Assembly: GCA_037576195.1 (NCBI GenBank)
Contig: CM075102.1
Span: 42,342,745 to 42,406,744 of the forward strand
DNA length: 64,000 nt
Direction of reading: 5' to 3'
Source: Phytoseiulus persimilis
Lineage: Eukaryota; Arthropoda; Arachnida; Mesostigmata; Phytoseiidae
The position numbers and the translations under genes are program-made. Positions within the stretch are counted from its first letter, which is position 1, and each line of letters begins with the position of its first letter. Below are positions 1-10,840 of the stretch, piece by piece. The notes under the pieces were generated by a model. That model was not told the DNA's origin. It saw only the letters and a program-made list of their open reading frames with translations, and searched no databases.

Positions 1-209
1 GATGCCTATGATGATGATGATCATCGTCTCGAGATTTTCATGACGCAATCAACATGGTTTTCGAACCTGTGAGAATTTTCCTGATAAGACTGAATCTTTG
101 TGGAACTTTTTCGTCCATTAAAGTAGAATATAATCCACCCTTCCCAATAATATCGAAGAGTTTTGGGGGGGGGGGCATGGCCCCCTTGGCCCCCCTGGGT
201 ACGCCACTG
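1..209. mobile_element. hAT-type MITE, right part (copy 1)
   Basis: Right part of the MITE that is complete at 14,463-14,726. It runs from a GATGAT-rich segment through a G-tract to the terminal inverted repeat ending in CACTG at 209. The 8-bp duplication GCACAACC follows at 210-217. The left end is outside the window. Minus-strand translations across its end give a Gly/Pro-rich pseudo-peptide that is only the MITE terminus. Confidence 0.85.
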
Positions 210-493
210 GCACAACCAACCGATCGGATCCGCGAGCCCATATTCCGCAGGGAATGAATGACTGCCCCGCCTCGCGCGGAATGTTCGCGCCCGATCCTTC
301 GCAGGGGCAGTTCGTCGCCTTTTGCAACAGTCATGAAGTTGGTTCTCAACTAGGCTCCAGTCGGTTGTTCGGAGTTGAGGGAGTCCTGCGAGCGTGAATT
401 GTTCAGTGGAATCTACGCCCTCCTGTTCTCCGAGTGCTTCACATGGAGCACCCCTGGAATGAAAGGGACCATAAGTCCATATAGAAGATCGAA

Positions 494-877
494 ATGAATC
501 CATCCACATTGCGTCATCAAATCATTGTAGCTTCCCTTTTCGCACAGAGTTTTGCTTGGTCGGCCGCACAACGAGAACGCGATGCCTCAAGGGAGAACCG
601 CTCATCCCAGATGACGAAGACGCGGGCTTCCCGGAAACCCCCTTCACAAACACAGGATTTCACGGGAACCCACCACGCCTCTCCGAGAAATCCCGCTTAT
701 GAGGCTCGCACCGATAGCGAAACAGGCGACGAGAAAAAAGCGGCACTCGAGCCTTCAGAATTCCGAGCCACAACTAAGACGAAGCTTATATCAGACTGGT
801 ATTGCTTTTATCAAGATCTCAAGCTTAACCTGCGGAGAAGGATCAGTTTCCGCTCGGAGCTTAGAAGACCGGAATGA
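494..877 (+). pseudogene. X ORF, truncated copy 1 (127 aa)
   Basis: Same frame and same signal-peptide-like start as the 169-codon ORF at 28,652. It ends early: after the proline and glutamate codons the next codon is TGA. Compared with copy 2, three bases just before copy 2's TGA are missing, so copy 1 is most simply derived from a copy-2-like state. About 41 C-terminal residues are lost. Confidence 0.5.
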
Positions 878-1586
878 GCGAGCATGTTCACGGAATTCGG
901 ATTGCTTCCGCGCAAAAATACTCCGAACGACGAGCCGCCGGAATCCGCTTCAGATCATGGGCTAGAGCATTGCCACTGTGCTGCCACTAGCTCCTCCTGA
1001 TCGATCAACATGAGATTGCAGTTTCTCACATCAAACTGACGCATCAATCCACAACTTCCGATTGAGTTTTCAGTGACTCCTGAACTCCGCACATTTAGAG
1101 AGGAGAGAAATAGTTCTGAGGAACCGCGATCTCCACAAGAAAAACTCCGAGAGGACCTCAAGACCTGGAATGGTTTCAGAGCTCGGGGATCTCAGTCACA
1201 AGTGACGAGCTCATCGGATCTTCATGAAATCAACCGTTGCTGACGCCATGAATCCCGAGTTTCTCAAAATCAGAACTCTTCGAATTGCAGTTGCCCACGA
1301 AACTCTAGCGAGCCGGTAAATCAACCTTGGGGCATTCATTCTCTCGCAGGGGCAGACAAGTCCAACACAGAGCATTTGACAGAATCTACGGAAATTGGAC
1401 TATCCGCCCGGGAAGAGATCAGCTCAAGAAAATATAACGTCATTGAATAGCTGCGTGCCCCGGTGCAACGGAACAGCCTTCCCGAGAAACGCCGCGCCCT
1501 GCCGAGTAGATCCTGCTCATCGAACGATGACGAAATAGGGGTCGGCGCAGGTTGGGATGTGCTCATCAATATGGAGCAGTGACTCA

Positions 1587-2105
1587 ATCATGCTCGTCGT
1601 CACCATCAAGATTAGCTTCCCTCATCGACCGGAGATCGATACAATATGATCTCGGGAGCACGAGGCTCTGGCAGTACCGAGAAAAAAGATTCGCTTGTCC
1701 ATCTAATCCGCCCCTTGGGGAAAGGCTGCAGCTCGACGCCCTCAGCAGATCTAAACATCGAACCAGAGAATCGGATGAATGGAGCGGTTGAGACTTGAAT
1801 TCATTGTAACCAGCTAACTCGACGAGAAGCGCTCCAGCGATGTCCTGGGTGCCACACGCGATCCACATCCAGGCTTAAATTTTGTAGCTGGGGGCTTTTT
1901 CATTTTTGCGCGCCGCTTTTCGCGCTCCAGGGATAACTGTCATCTGCAGATCCTATCTCAACAGACTACTCGTGCGATTCCCCGTCTCTTTTGCTAATTT
2001 TCTTCCAATCCAATATCCATCCTCGTTGAAGAATGTTCGCCAGCCCAGTGGTTTCGGTGTCGGTCATTCGCCGCCTCGGGGCATCCGATCTCAGAAGCCG
2101 ATCCC
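1587..2105. other. 519-bp block present only in copy 1
   Basis: After a shared stretch ending GTGACTCA, copy 1 carries about 519 bp absent from copies 2 and 3, which continue almost directly into the shared TCCGAAAGAGGTGATTCGAG. I see no clear target duplication, inverted repeat or ORF of note in it. It is either an insertion in copy 1 or sequence restored from another array member outside the window. Confidence 0.75.
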
Positions 2106-2211
2106 CGCAGAGATCCGAAAGAGGTGATTCGAGGCTCAAACTGGCAGAGAGATTGATGATTTCAGAAACGGAAGCAAATGCGAGGCCTCCCGCGTTGCTG
2201 CCCCTTAGGCT

Positions 2212-3513
2212 ACCGCTCACGAGCGCGGGGCTTCCAAAGCAATCGAGACAACAACTGCGGAGGTAGCGAAGACGGTACCCTGGCCTTTAAACTTCTGTGC
2301 CGGAACGATCTCGAAATCAAGATCAGAACCCTATCGCGGAGCTCTCGCCTTTCAATCTGAGCATGATTCCGATCCAGAATGAGTTTCGCCGATTTCTCTC
2401 ACGAATATCTTGTGTGCCAGAATTTGTGGACTTCGTACAATATTTTCGGCTTGGAATAACCCATCCTGCGCTCTGCTCAAAACCCCATGACTCTCGGGAG
2501 AATCTCTTCCGGAGTCCAGACAGAAATGATTGTGGTGAAATTATTCAACACTGCTCCTTCGAGCGAATGCCTCCCCAGCTTTGAACCATTCTTGAGCAGA
2601 CAAAGAGTTAAGATGAATTCATTAATGTTTCGTTTACGGGGGAGTTCGGAAACTCCAGACGGGGAGGGACAGAAGCTTCCCCCTCGCTGGCGTCCGAGCA
2701 ATTTATTCAGAAATACAAGTTTCATTAAATTAATATCCTTCCATGTTGATGTCGAACAGGAGTGGAGGTTCCTAAAACGTTAACGTGATCCCTCCACCCC
2801 CTCTTGTCGAGGGGTTGCCATGAATGCGTGTTCGGTCTCCCAACAACTCCGACTCACGTGCGTAGTGCGGGAAGTGGAGCGTCCGTCCTTGACCGCCGCG
2901 TTTTCGGCTTAATCAGTCGAGGAGTCACGACGCGCTTTATCGGGACACTTCGAGGACGAAACACTCCCTTGTGGGTGCTGGCCATCGGTTTGAAAGATTT
3001 TTGCGACGGAGAGCGTCGATTTTTCGAGGAGCTGGCACGAGGTTTCTGTTTTGCACGGAACATTTTTTTGGCCTTGGGGCGGCCTACGCCGAGCAACTTA
3101 CGAAGCGTCGAGATGAAACTTGGTCTCTTCAGGCTTATCCGTGTTCCGTCGGTTGGTGGCTTGAAATCTTCCGAGTTCATCGGAATGATCGGAGCCGCTT
3201 CTGTCTCGGGAGCTTCGCTCCTGGGGGAGCTTGGAGCCCCCATGTTGAAATTCCGGCCTGGGAGGGCTTCGCTGTGAACTGTAACTCGGACAAGCCGTTG
3301 ATGAGAACCTCGAGATCCATGTCGTAACTCATGGTTGGGCACGGTTGAAGATTGATGAGTTTGTAGCTACGAAGCTGGGCTCCAAAGATTAAGTACCATC
3401 CGGGCGAAGGAGGAGTTCCCTCCTCCTCCTTAAATCGAGGGAAAGTTTTTGTCTTGGATGCCCATCCCAGATTTTGCCGGAGGGTTCGTCGGTTCTTGTC
3501 GGAAGTTGGGATC
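2212..3513. repeat. S segment, S1 subfamily, copy 1
   Basis: Member of a 1.3-kb family present five times in the window (also about 13,067-14,375, 16,210-17,511, 26,985-28,270 and 29,870-31,190). S1 and S2 subfamilies differ by scattered substitutions and small indels and bracket the T cluster as direct repeats. Each carries the small basic-protein ORF on the - strand. Confidence 0.8.
2854..3332 (-). pseudogene. S ORF, S1 copy 1, frameshifted
   Basis: It begins at the ATG shared by all five S copies (Met-Ser-Tyr-Asp-Met-Asp). The frame breaks near 3,230: one base is missing relative to copy 3, where the run GGTTGGGAG reads GCTTGGAG here. The downstream codons continue correctly in the next frame to the shared C-terminus. 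As written it would give a short, altered product. Confidence 0.6.
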
Positions 3514-3615
3514 AAGAGGGACGAGCATAATGAGCTAAAAACATCGTTGGCGATCAAGGTCATCGTTTTTTTGCTCGGTAGTGACCACACGCGTTGGTGA
3601 GAGCTGCCGACGAAG

Positions 3616-4413
3616 TTGAGTTTTCATCGAGTCCTCGGATCTGAAGCCGTGCGGTTCTCGCTGCCATCAAAGCATCGGACCTTAGTGCAACCGAACGTTA
3701 ACTTTCACCTCTTCCTGATCTCTTCGAGTCACGGAACCCACCGCAGATATCCGATCTCGCAGCATTGGGTTTCCGGAACCGGCGGTGAAGAGCGCTCGAT
3801 GTCTGCAGCCTCAGCGACGTCGAGCACGGGCGATAGCGGCTCGAAGCCGACGCCGAAGAATGCGCGGGTCTATGATGTTGTAGGGAACACCGACGACACA
3901 GGTGACATGCACGTCGATACGGCGGATGGCGGGGAATTCGAGTTCCCGAAGAGCCGAAAGCTCCGTTTTCTTCAGAGGAAGCGAGCGATTATATTCCCCG
4001 GCGACATGAAGGACATCACGCCGACCTCCAGGGCTGCGGTCAGGCTCATGAAGAGCAAGCTCACAGAGACGCGGATGACTGCGAACGGCGAGTTAGTTGT
4101 GGAAGTGGACAACGCCGAGGACGCGCTCACCGGACTCCAGACCAGAGCTGTGCGCCGCGGGTATTCCCGACGGCGGCGGCGAAGGACTGGAAAACACACA
4201 GCGGCGACGCTCGCCACGGCGAACAGTGGCGGACCGGAAGTGTCGCGGCGCGCCGGGAGATCCGGTCCCTGCATAACTGATGAATCGATCGATTGTCAAC
4301 CATTCCTCGAAATTGATTTTCAACCATTTCTCGGAACCGCTCGTCAACCATCCGTCGACGATGTACATTTGGCTATGTGTGAAAAACCCTTCTCGCAGAG
4401 ACGGGTGTTCTAA
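3616..4413 (+). pseudogene. gag-like ORF remnant, unit 1 (265 codons)
   Basis: Open frame; the first solid ATG is at 3,799 (MSAASATSST). Ser/Thr/Gly-rich and acidic start, then a basic stretch (RKLRFLQRKRAII) and a helical segment, then an Arg-rich tail. The composition fits the ORF1/gag protein of a non-LTR element. Together with the zinc-knuckle remnant at 4,996-5,268 it likely formed one ORF1, now broken. A 16-bp extra segment near 4,160 changes the C-terminal frame relative to unit 2. The family was not identified. Confidence 0.4.
4287..4360. repeat. 24-bp minisatellite, unit 1
   Basis: Three tandem units of about 24 bp of the form GATTGTCAACCATTCCTCGA with variants. The last unit ends TCAACCATCCGTCGAC. 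Unit order differs from unit 2 although total length is the same. Confidence 0.7.
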
Positions 4414-4995
4414 ACTAGGTTCTGAACCCGTCCAGTATTTTTCGACCACCACGCGAATATCGTCAAATTCTTCTGGCCGGAACGGACCACTCATCCCGTC
4501 TTCACGAACACATCGTTCCAGATCACTCTCGTCGGAGATCTGAAACCTTCAGCTGAGAGCCTGACACTTAGAATTCATGGATATGTCTAATATGCCGACG
4601 TTCGTTGAGCGATCACTGAGAACTGAATATCTGTAGTTGGTGCCCGACGCCTGAGTTCACGCGTCGAAGTATCAATGAAATACAAAGCGGGAGAGGGGAA
4701 ATATACGTAGCAGTGAATTCCGCTTCGTCGTGATTTGTCTTAGCAACCCTGGGATTCGGGCTCGAATCCATGAAGCGCCGCCATGAAAACAATGCGGCGG
4801 CGGCGCAGCGGTGCGCTGTCTGGCCCGGCGCGCCGAAGCGCCGGCGAATCCGTGACGCGGGGCACAGCCCTGCTCCAGACTCTTGTGGGAGTAGCGGTCA
4901 CTCCCAGGAAATCCAAGCCGAGGGTCAGCTCTAAGGGCATGGTGTAAGGCGTTCACTTCCTTCTCGGAATCAATTCAAAGTCCTTCTCGGAATCC

Positions 4996-5268
4996 GTGTT
5001 ACTGGAGTCTCTCAAGAGAGTCGGCGTCACCGAAGCGGTTCGCGTCAAGGCTCGTGATGATCGCCTGGGAGCTCTCGTTACAACGGAGCAAGGCGCTGCA
5101 GCGTTTTCGCTCATGTCTCTAAGAACTGCCAGGTGCCAGCAGACGTCTCCGTATGTCGTCGTGGCTCGGAGCGCGGCTACTTGTCGAAAAACTGCTCCAA
5201 GCCGGAGCGCTGCGCCAATTGCACCGGTTAGCACTCAGCGAAAAACGAAGCTTGCCCCGCCCGATTGA
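4996..5268 (+). pseudogene. ORF1 zinc-knuckle remnant, unit 1
   Basis: Two frames together carry a decayed gag C-terminus: a LLESLKRVGVTEAVRVKARD-type helix, then in a shifted frame (about 5,107-5,265) Cys-rich text ending CANC...HSAKNEACPA, which is the C-x2-C-x3-H-x4-C knuckle of non-LTR ORF1 proteins with a TAG inside it. The first knuckle has lost a cysteine. It precedes the LINE at 5,393 and probably belonged to a separate, older element. Confidence 0.45.
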
Positions 5269-5392
5269 AAATCCTCGAGTCTTGGCGACCGTCGGCGCCT
5301 TACGCTGACGGTTTGTATGACCGAACGCGGTCATTGCATCAGAGTCTGGCTGAGCGGTAATCTCGGCCGGAACCTGGTCTTCGCTGTGGCTC

Positions 5393-6004
5393 TTGTGCAT
5401 TCTCCATCCACAAGGGGTATTCAGAGAGGCCTCCTACAACAGGAGAGAAGCCGTATCGGAGGCACAGCAAGCACTATCCGATCTGAATAATCACCCGAAG
5501 GTCAACAAACTGATCTACACCATATTCTACGTAGATCCAAAAATCTATGTCCACTCGGTGTTCATAGACGATTTGTTGACCGCGCTCAAGGTTGAGATCG
5601 AGACGATCGATCTCAGATATATCTCCGAACGCAACCCGTCACCAACAGACGGGGGCTGGAGTAAGACTGGGGCCATCGAGGCTACGTTGAGGATAAGCCG
5701 CCGAATAGGCGAGGGCCTCAACCTGACCTCGGTGGAGATCGATACGATCTTATCCGAGAGCGGTACAAGGTTGGCGAAGGGAAAGCCGGAACCAACGGAA
5801 GACAAGATCGAAGAGGAGGTCCCTTCGACCTCCTCAGAAACTCCACGGAACGTACTTTCTCCAGCGAGACCCGGACCCTCCAGAGGGTATCCGGGTCCCT
5901 CAGACAACCTTAGCCCCGGGAAGCTACAGAAAACCCCGAAGGAACGCCAACCTCAAAACCCCCTCCCGCCCGCAGGGAACGGGGAAAAAGAGAAATGTTG
6001 GTGA
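5393..6004 (+). CDS. LINE ORF1 fragment, unit 1 (203 codons)
   Basis: Open frame without an ATG near its beginning, so its true N-terminus is missing or lies across a frameshift. A structured first half (about residues 20-130) is followed by an acidic and then Pro/Ser-rich tail ending Glu-Lys-Cys-Trp. No zinc knuckle is visible. It lies just before the endonuclease frame in the order expected for ORF1 of a LINE. Identical in unit 2 as far as I can see. Confidence 0.45.
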   Translation: MCILHPQGVFREASYNRREAVSEAQQALSDLNNHPKVNKLIYTIFYVDPKIYVHSVFIDDLLTALKVEIETIDLRYISERNPSPTDGGWSKTGAIEATLRISRRIGEGLNLTSVEIDTILSESGTRLAKGKPEPTEDKIEEEVPSTSSETPRNVLSPARPGPSRGYPGPSDNLSPGKLQKTPKERQPQNPLPPAGNGEKEKCW

Positions 6005-6198
6005 CACCTCACTCGAAGGGGCCTGCAGCAACCAGAAAAAGGTTAAGCCACACGGGCTAAACCAGAAAGGGGAATACCGGAAACCGACCGAAGCGACGTT
6101 GAAGGAGCATAAAGCTCAACCACCAACTTCCACGCCGCAGAGGAACGCAAGCAAGGACGAGGACAGCACTGAGCTGTCCAAAGCCCTTAAAAAATACT

Positions 6199-6709
6199 TT
6201 GGACAACCACCGTCCTAACCAAACCGCCCCCCGGAGGCCACCACAGAAGGTGGGCAAAATAAATGTATTTTCCCACTCGGAAATCGGTGTTTTCAATATG
6301 CAGGGGGGCAAGAATTTGGGGAAATGGGAGAGTCTACACAGAGAGCTCCTGGGAGAGAAGGATGATGAAATGTCCACCCGATGTGATATTCTCTTATTAT
6401 GTGAAACCCATTTGATGAACATAGATGTACTACCTCACATGGAGGAGTTCTCGTTCCATGGAAGCAACCGATAAGGACCCTCTGGTGATAAATCATCCGG
6501 CGGAACGGGTGTCCTCATGCGATGTGCCGTGGGTGACGTACACGGAACCCAGAAAAAGGACGATTTCGTTGCTATAGGCACGGGGAGAAACGGACAACAT
6601 TGGACCATGATCTCAGTATAGCTAGCCATCAGCGATCTAAAAATCGAAAGAAGGCCAATTCGAACGAATTGGCGAGATCATTCGAGATAAGGTATCGGGC
6701 AAAACCAAG
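6199..6709 (+). pseudogene. LINE endonuclease N-terminal part, broken, unit 1
   Basis: The frame reads GVFNMQGGKNLGKWESLH and CDILLLCETHL, the start of an APE-type endonuclease, then meets TAA at 6,472 and TAG at 6,618. A frameshift near 6,640 is needed to join it to the next frame, which reaches GDMNAH at about 6,720. The same lesions occur in unit 2. Confidence 0.7.
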
Positions 6710-9538
6710 TTGTTAATTGCAGGAGACATGAATGCCCACATACAACAGCTGGACGGGAGTATAGACGGTCGAGGCAAACTCCTAGCAGAGCTAGCAGAAA
6801 AATACGACCTCACAATTCTAAACCTCTCGGAAAAAGGTGGAGGAAAGACCACTAGAAGGCAAGGCGGTGTCTCATCTACACTCGATTATGTACTGTGCAA
6901 CACATCCGCACTCAGGGATGTGATCGACATGCACATAGACGAGGACAAAGAAATCCTCCATTGGAGTGACCACAACCTCATAACCATACGGATGGGCAGG
7001 GATAAGAGCAAAGTTAAACCAAGGAAGGCACGAGTGGAAGTGGTTAGGTGGAAGAAAGCGGCAAAAATGGTGTCAAAGCAATTGGAGACTCGAGTTAGAT
7101 CAATGGGATCGACAACATATGGGGCTCTGATAGACACCGTTAGAACTGCGATAACCAAATCCACCAAACTCGTGACTCTCGACACGAAACAAAAAGTGTT
7201 CTCCACTGAATTATCGCTCTTGACCAGAATCAGACGAGAGCAAAATCGTGCGTGGAGAAAAGCGCGACTCACCGGTGAGGAAGAAGTCGAAGCGAGACAA
7301 CGATACAGAGCGGCCCAAGAGGCAGTTCGTAGCGAAGTCAATCGATTGCTACACATTAGAGATCGAAGAATATACGATCGGATGATGAAAGCACCCAGAC
7401 AAGCCAAGTCGAGAGCTTTCTGGGATTACATGAAAAGGAATGAGATAAAAAATCCAGAAGGAATGCGAGTAGTAGATGAAAGCGGTAACATAATCCAAGA
7501 TCAGGATATGAAAAGCCATCTCACAAAAGTAGCCGACACCCTCCTTGGAGCACCAACAGATAGAAACGAAACTATCAGGTGCACATTTCTCTCAAGACCC
7601 CCGGTAGAACTCCTCGTGACTGAATCTGAGATTGAAGCCACCCTGGCCAACATATCTCAGAAGTCAGCAACAGGACCAGACAAGATACCGGCTAGAATCC
7701 TCAAAGAGTTGGAAGATGTCGGATATGGATATATATCCAACGAATTCGATTTGATTCTTGGAGGCATCCACGAAGTGCCGACTGAATGGAGGAAGGGAAG
7801 AGTCTCACTACTGGAAAAACCGAATTCTGTAAGAGGGAATCTATCCACATACCGACCCATAACGGTATCCGACGTCCTGTATAGAGTATGCACCAAACTA
7901 TTGGAAAGACATATACAGACATGGGCCGAGAAAACCCACCAGCTGTCAGAGATGCAGAATGGGTTCAGAAGGAATCGACGAGGTGAGGATAACATGTTCA
8001 TCCTGACATCCGCGATAGAAACTGCGAGATACCAAAAGAAAGGTCTCATATGGGTATTTCTCGATGCCACCAAAGCATACGATCGAATCGATTGGCCACA
8101 GCTGTGACAAACCCTAGAGGAAAGGGGAATGTGCTCGGCACTCATCGAGCTCATCCGACACCTGTACGAAGAAACCTCCATCTTCATAAGACAGGGGGAT
8201 CATACCTCCAAGGAAGTACCCGTAACGGTCGGGCTTCGTCAAGGATGTCCTATGTCACCTATCCTATTTAGCCTATACATCGCAGACCTAGAAAGAAAAC
8301 TCCTGAAGACGGGGGTTGGTTTCAGATTTGCGAAAAAAGGAAACTTCTGGGATGTGAAGGAGAAGAAGTCCATCACAATTCCTGGTTTGTTGTTCGCAGA
8401 CGATTTGCTCCTCATGACGAGCAACACGCCGGATATGAGAACTCTTCTAGAGGTGACATCCAAATTTGGAGACGAGAGGTCAATCAGATTTAACCCTCTG
8501 AAGAGCGGAGTGATGGTATTCCAACCATCCTCAACAGATCATAATCAAAATAGAGACCTACAGATACAAGGGAAGTCAATACCTATGGTTGAATCCTATA
8601 AGTACTTGGGGATCGAAATTTTGGCCGAGAAAGATTACTTATCCCAACAGTGGAATAAGCTGACGGACAAGGCCAACACGGCGATCAAAAGACTCAATGC
8701 GAGGACTCTTTGGAGCTTCAACAGGTTTGAAGTATCCAAAATTTTTTGGAAAGCCACCGCAATACCACAATTGACCTACTGCAATGGAGTGATCACCATG
8801 CCTAGGAGGCCGAGAAACCTCATTGAAGTCAGACAAAGGGACGCGGGCAGGTGGGCCATGGGCATACCACACTCCATCGTATCAAAGGAGTTTATTGAGG
8901 GAGAACTAGGGTGGTCCTCTTTCGATGCCATGGAGACCATCAGCAAAATCATGTATTTCGAGAGAGTGAAACAAATGGATCCATCCAGATGGCCCAGAAT
9001 GATACTCACAGCAAGTGAGATAACAAACACAAAATTGAAGGCAATGGAGAGACTCAGATGTTTGAGAACCCAGTATGACCTCGAAGATCTCAGTCTGACC
9101 AGAAATACGCAAAACAGACCAATGTGGAATATGTTCCGCAAAGAACTCAGAACGAGAGTGCGGGATAAGTTGGACTCCATATGGAGACGGAATATGGAAT
9201 ACAGATCCACATTGACTGTTTATCGACAGTTCAAAGAGACTCGAGGTCTCGAGGGAGAATTGTACGATAACTCGCGGGGCAGTCGGTTATTGGCGCTAGT
9301 CAGAGCAGGAATGCTCAACACCAAGAGCCGACAAAACTTCCGAGACCCTTCCATAGACATGAAATGCGCTCCATGTGGAGCCCCGGAAACCGACAAACAT
9401 GTCAATCTGGAATGCGAGGAAGGAAAATACTCCCAGACGGAATTCGCGCACCGACTAGGACTTCACCATGATTCCACAGCGAGGGACCTGAGAAGGACGA
9501 TCGATATCCTAAGGCGATGGGAGAAAAACGAACTATGA
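6710..9538 (+). pseudogene. LINE ORF2 (endonuclease C-part, RT, Cys-His), one TGA, unit 1
   Basis: Two long frames (465 and 469 codons) lie in the same phase and are separated only by TGA at 8,105-8,107, inside the RT palm just after FLDATKAYDRIDWPQL. Reverse transcriptase would copy element RNA at the nicked target. Visible residues include the GDMNAH, LDYVL and SDHN endonuclease motifs, the RT aspartates in FLDATKAYD and FADD (8,393-8,404), and CAPCGAPETDKHVNLEC near 9,366. The TGA most simply replaces a Trp or Arg codon. Apart from this stop, the frame is open for more than 930 codons. Confidence 0.85.
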
Positions 9539-9742
9539 TCTGTGAACGCAATACAATTCACCCCTGAAACGGAAGGGAACATATGTGCATATGTAAGGTC
9601 CAATAAAATCAAATCAAAACTACGGTCCCAAATCACACGCCCATCTAGAGAAAAAATAATAAAATAGTCCTTATCCAGGATTCGTAAGGGCCACCCGTGT
9701 TTTCTGCCCCGTCAGATGAATCCACAGTAGTCCTGATTCACA

Positions 9743-10363
9743 ATGAGGATCGAGCAGCAATTCCACTTTTCCAGCAAGTTCGATTTCACTCTACTCCTGA
9801 GCACAACGGCGGGAGACAACACTCCACTTGTCACAACCCGACCGGAGGTCAACGCGCATGCGGATTTCCGCCTTGGTCGTTCCTACACTGGCGCTGCGCG
9901 AAACGGCATACGAGTCCCCAAGCGCACCCAGGCTCCACAGGCTGCTCCCGCCGCCATGGCCGTTCCCGGAGAGGCTCCACGCCAGGCGGTCCCTCCCCAG
10001 TCAGCCGCGATCGATGTCGAGGCTATCACGGAAACTATATTCGCACGCGTCATGAATGCGGCGACCGCTCGTTGTACAGCGCTGTTCGATGAACTGGTTA
10101 CGGGGGTACTTGCCAAGCTGACGCCTGGGTTCATGGAGCAGATGGTGACAGCAATGCGCCGCCTGACTCCGCCGAGTCACAGCGCCTTTGACTTCAACGC
10201 TCTCGTTCGCAATGCGGCGACTGCGCATGAGGCTGAAGCGGCTCCCCGTAAATATGACCGGTCAAGACCCACAAGCAGGAGTGAACGGCGGTGGATAGAA
10301 CACTGCTCACGGCATCGACGAGAGCTTACGTTCTCTGAGTCCAATTCCTTGAGGGAGTTCTAG
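9743..10363 (+). CDS. Unrecognised retroelement-type ORF, unit 1 (206 aa)
   Basis: Opens with ATG at 9,743. Ala/Pro/Thr-rich N-terminal third, then an amphipathic helical stretch (about residues 90-140, ETIFARVMNAATARC), then a basic, Ser/Arg-rich end. The composition resembles gag-like ORF1 products of non-LTR elements. It lies between the LINE 3' end and a second RT fragment, so it may be ORF1 of that second element. It is kept open in both units. Confidence 0.35.
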   Translation: MRIEQQFHFSSKFDFTLLLSTTAGDNTPLVTTRPEVNAHADFRLGRSYTGAARNGIRVPKRTQAPQAAPAAMAVPGEAPRQAVPPQSAAIDVEAITETIFARVMNAATARCTALFDELVTGVLAKLTPGFMEQMVTAMRRLTPPSHSAFDFNALVRNAATAHEAEAAPRKYDRSRPTSRSERRWIEHCSRHRRELTFSESNSLREF

Positions 10364-10497
10364 ACACCGATCGCTGATTTGTGGGCTTGCGCCTCGTCGA
10401 AGAGCTGCTGACAACGCCGCTCGCTACGCTCGCGGGGCACTCCGGTTCTCGCTAGTCGGTGGGCCGTGAATGGCGGCGACGCAAAGAATAATACAAG

Positions 10498-10582
10498 GGT
10501 CTTCGCTCAGATCGGGCTTTCGCTCAAATCGGGCCTTCGCTCAAATTGGGTCTCCGCTCGAATTGGACCTCCGCTCAAATGT
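10498..10582. repeat. 17-18-bp tandem array, unit 1
   Basis: About five imperfect units of the form CGCTCAAATCGGGCCTT. In unit 2 about 56 bp of this stretch is missing. Confidence 0.75.
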
Positions 10583-10840
10583 AGCGGCCCCCGTTCACAC
10601 ACGGACCGCATTCATCCTTCCAACCGCACAACCACTCCTAGTCAGCCATATACCTGCCTCTCAGGTCGTGCCAGAAACCCTCGACGTTCTCATCAAGCGC
10701 ATAAACACCGACAGAAAGAGCGTGGAGCTCATCATCCCTCACAGTATCCGATCTACGGTGGCCGCGGAGCTAACGGACGTGCTCAATTCGGCTTTCTCGG
10801 CCAACGAGTTGGCCTCCCGGCCCGCTCTGTCTGCGGACCC

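Larger units (their letters stand above)
5393..9665 (+). mobile_element. Non-LTR (LINE) retrotransposon, unit 1
   Basis: Element of about 4.2 kb: ORF1 fragment (5,393-6,004), apurinic-type endonuclease (about 6,280-7,000), reverse transcriptase (about 7,600-8,700), C-terminal Cys-His knuckle (about 9,366-9,415), then a 3' tail with AATAAAATC and AAATAATAAAATAG. The ORF1 frame has no ATG at its start, so the element may be 5'-truncated. Endonuclease motifs are GDMNAH, LDYVL and SDHN; RT motifs are FLDATKAYD, RQGCPMSP and FADD. The clade is not assigned. It is inactive as written: two stops and a frameshift in the endonuclease and a TGA in RT. Confidence 0.9.

Noticed and set aside
21..509. 162-codon frame on - with a Gly/Pro-rich WRTQGGQGGHAPPP segment
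   Set aside because: The Gly/Pro-rich part is the translated end of the hAT MITE. The rest continues as a fortuitous frame through X; it overlaps no conserved motif.
2804..3277. 157-codon + frame opposite the S ORF (also 16,802, 13,740 and 27,657)
   Set aside because: Antisense shadow. Its start is not shared between S1 and S2, and it is broken in copy 3, where the - strand frame is intact.
4741..4815. tRNA-like GGGCTCGAATCC segment
   Set aside because: A T-loop-like string is present, but no acceptor stem or D-arm can be paired around it.
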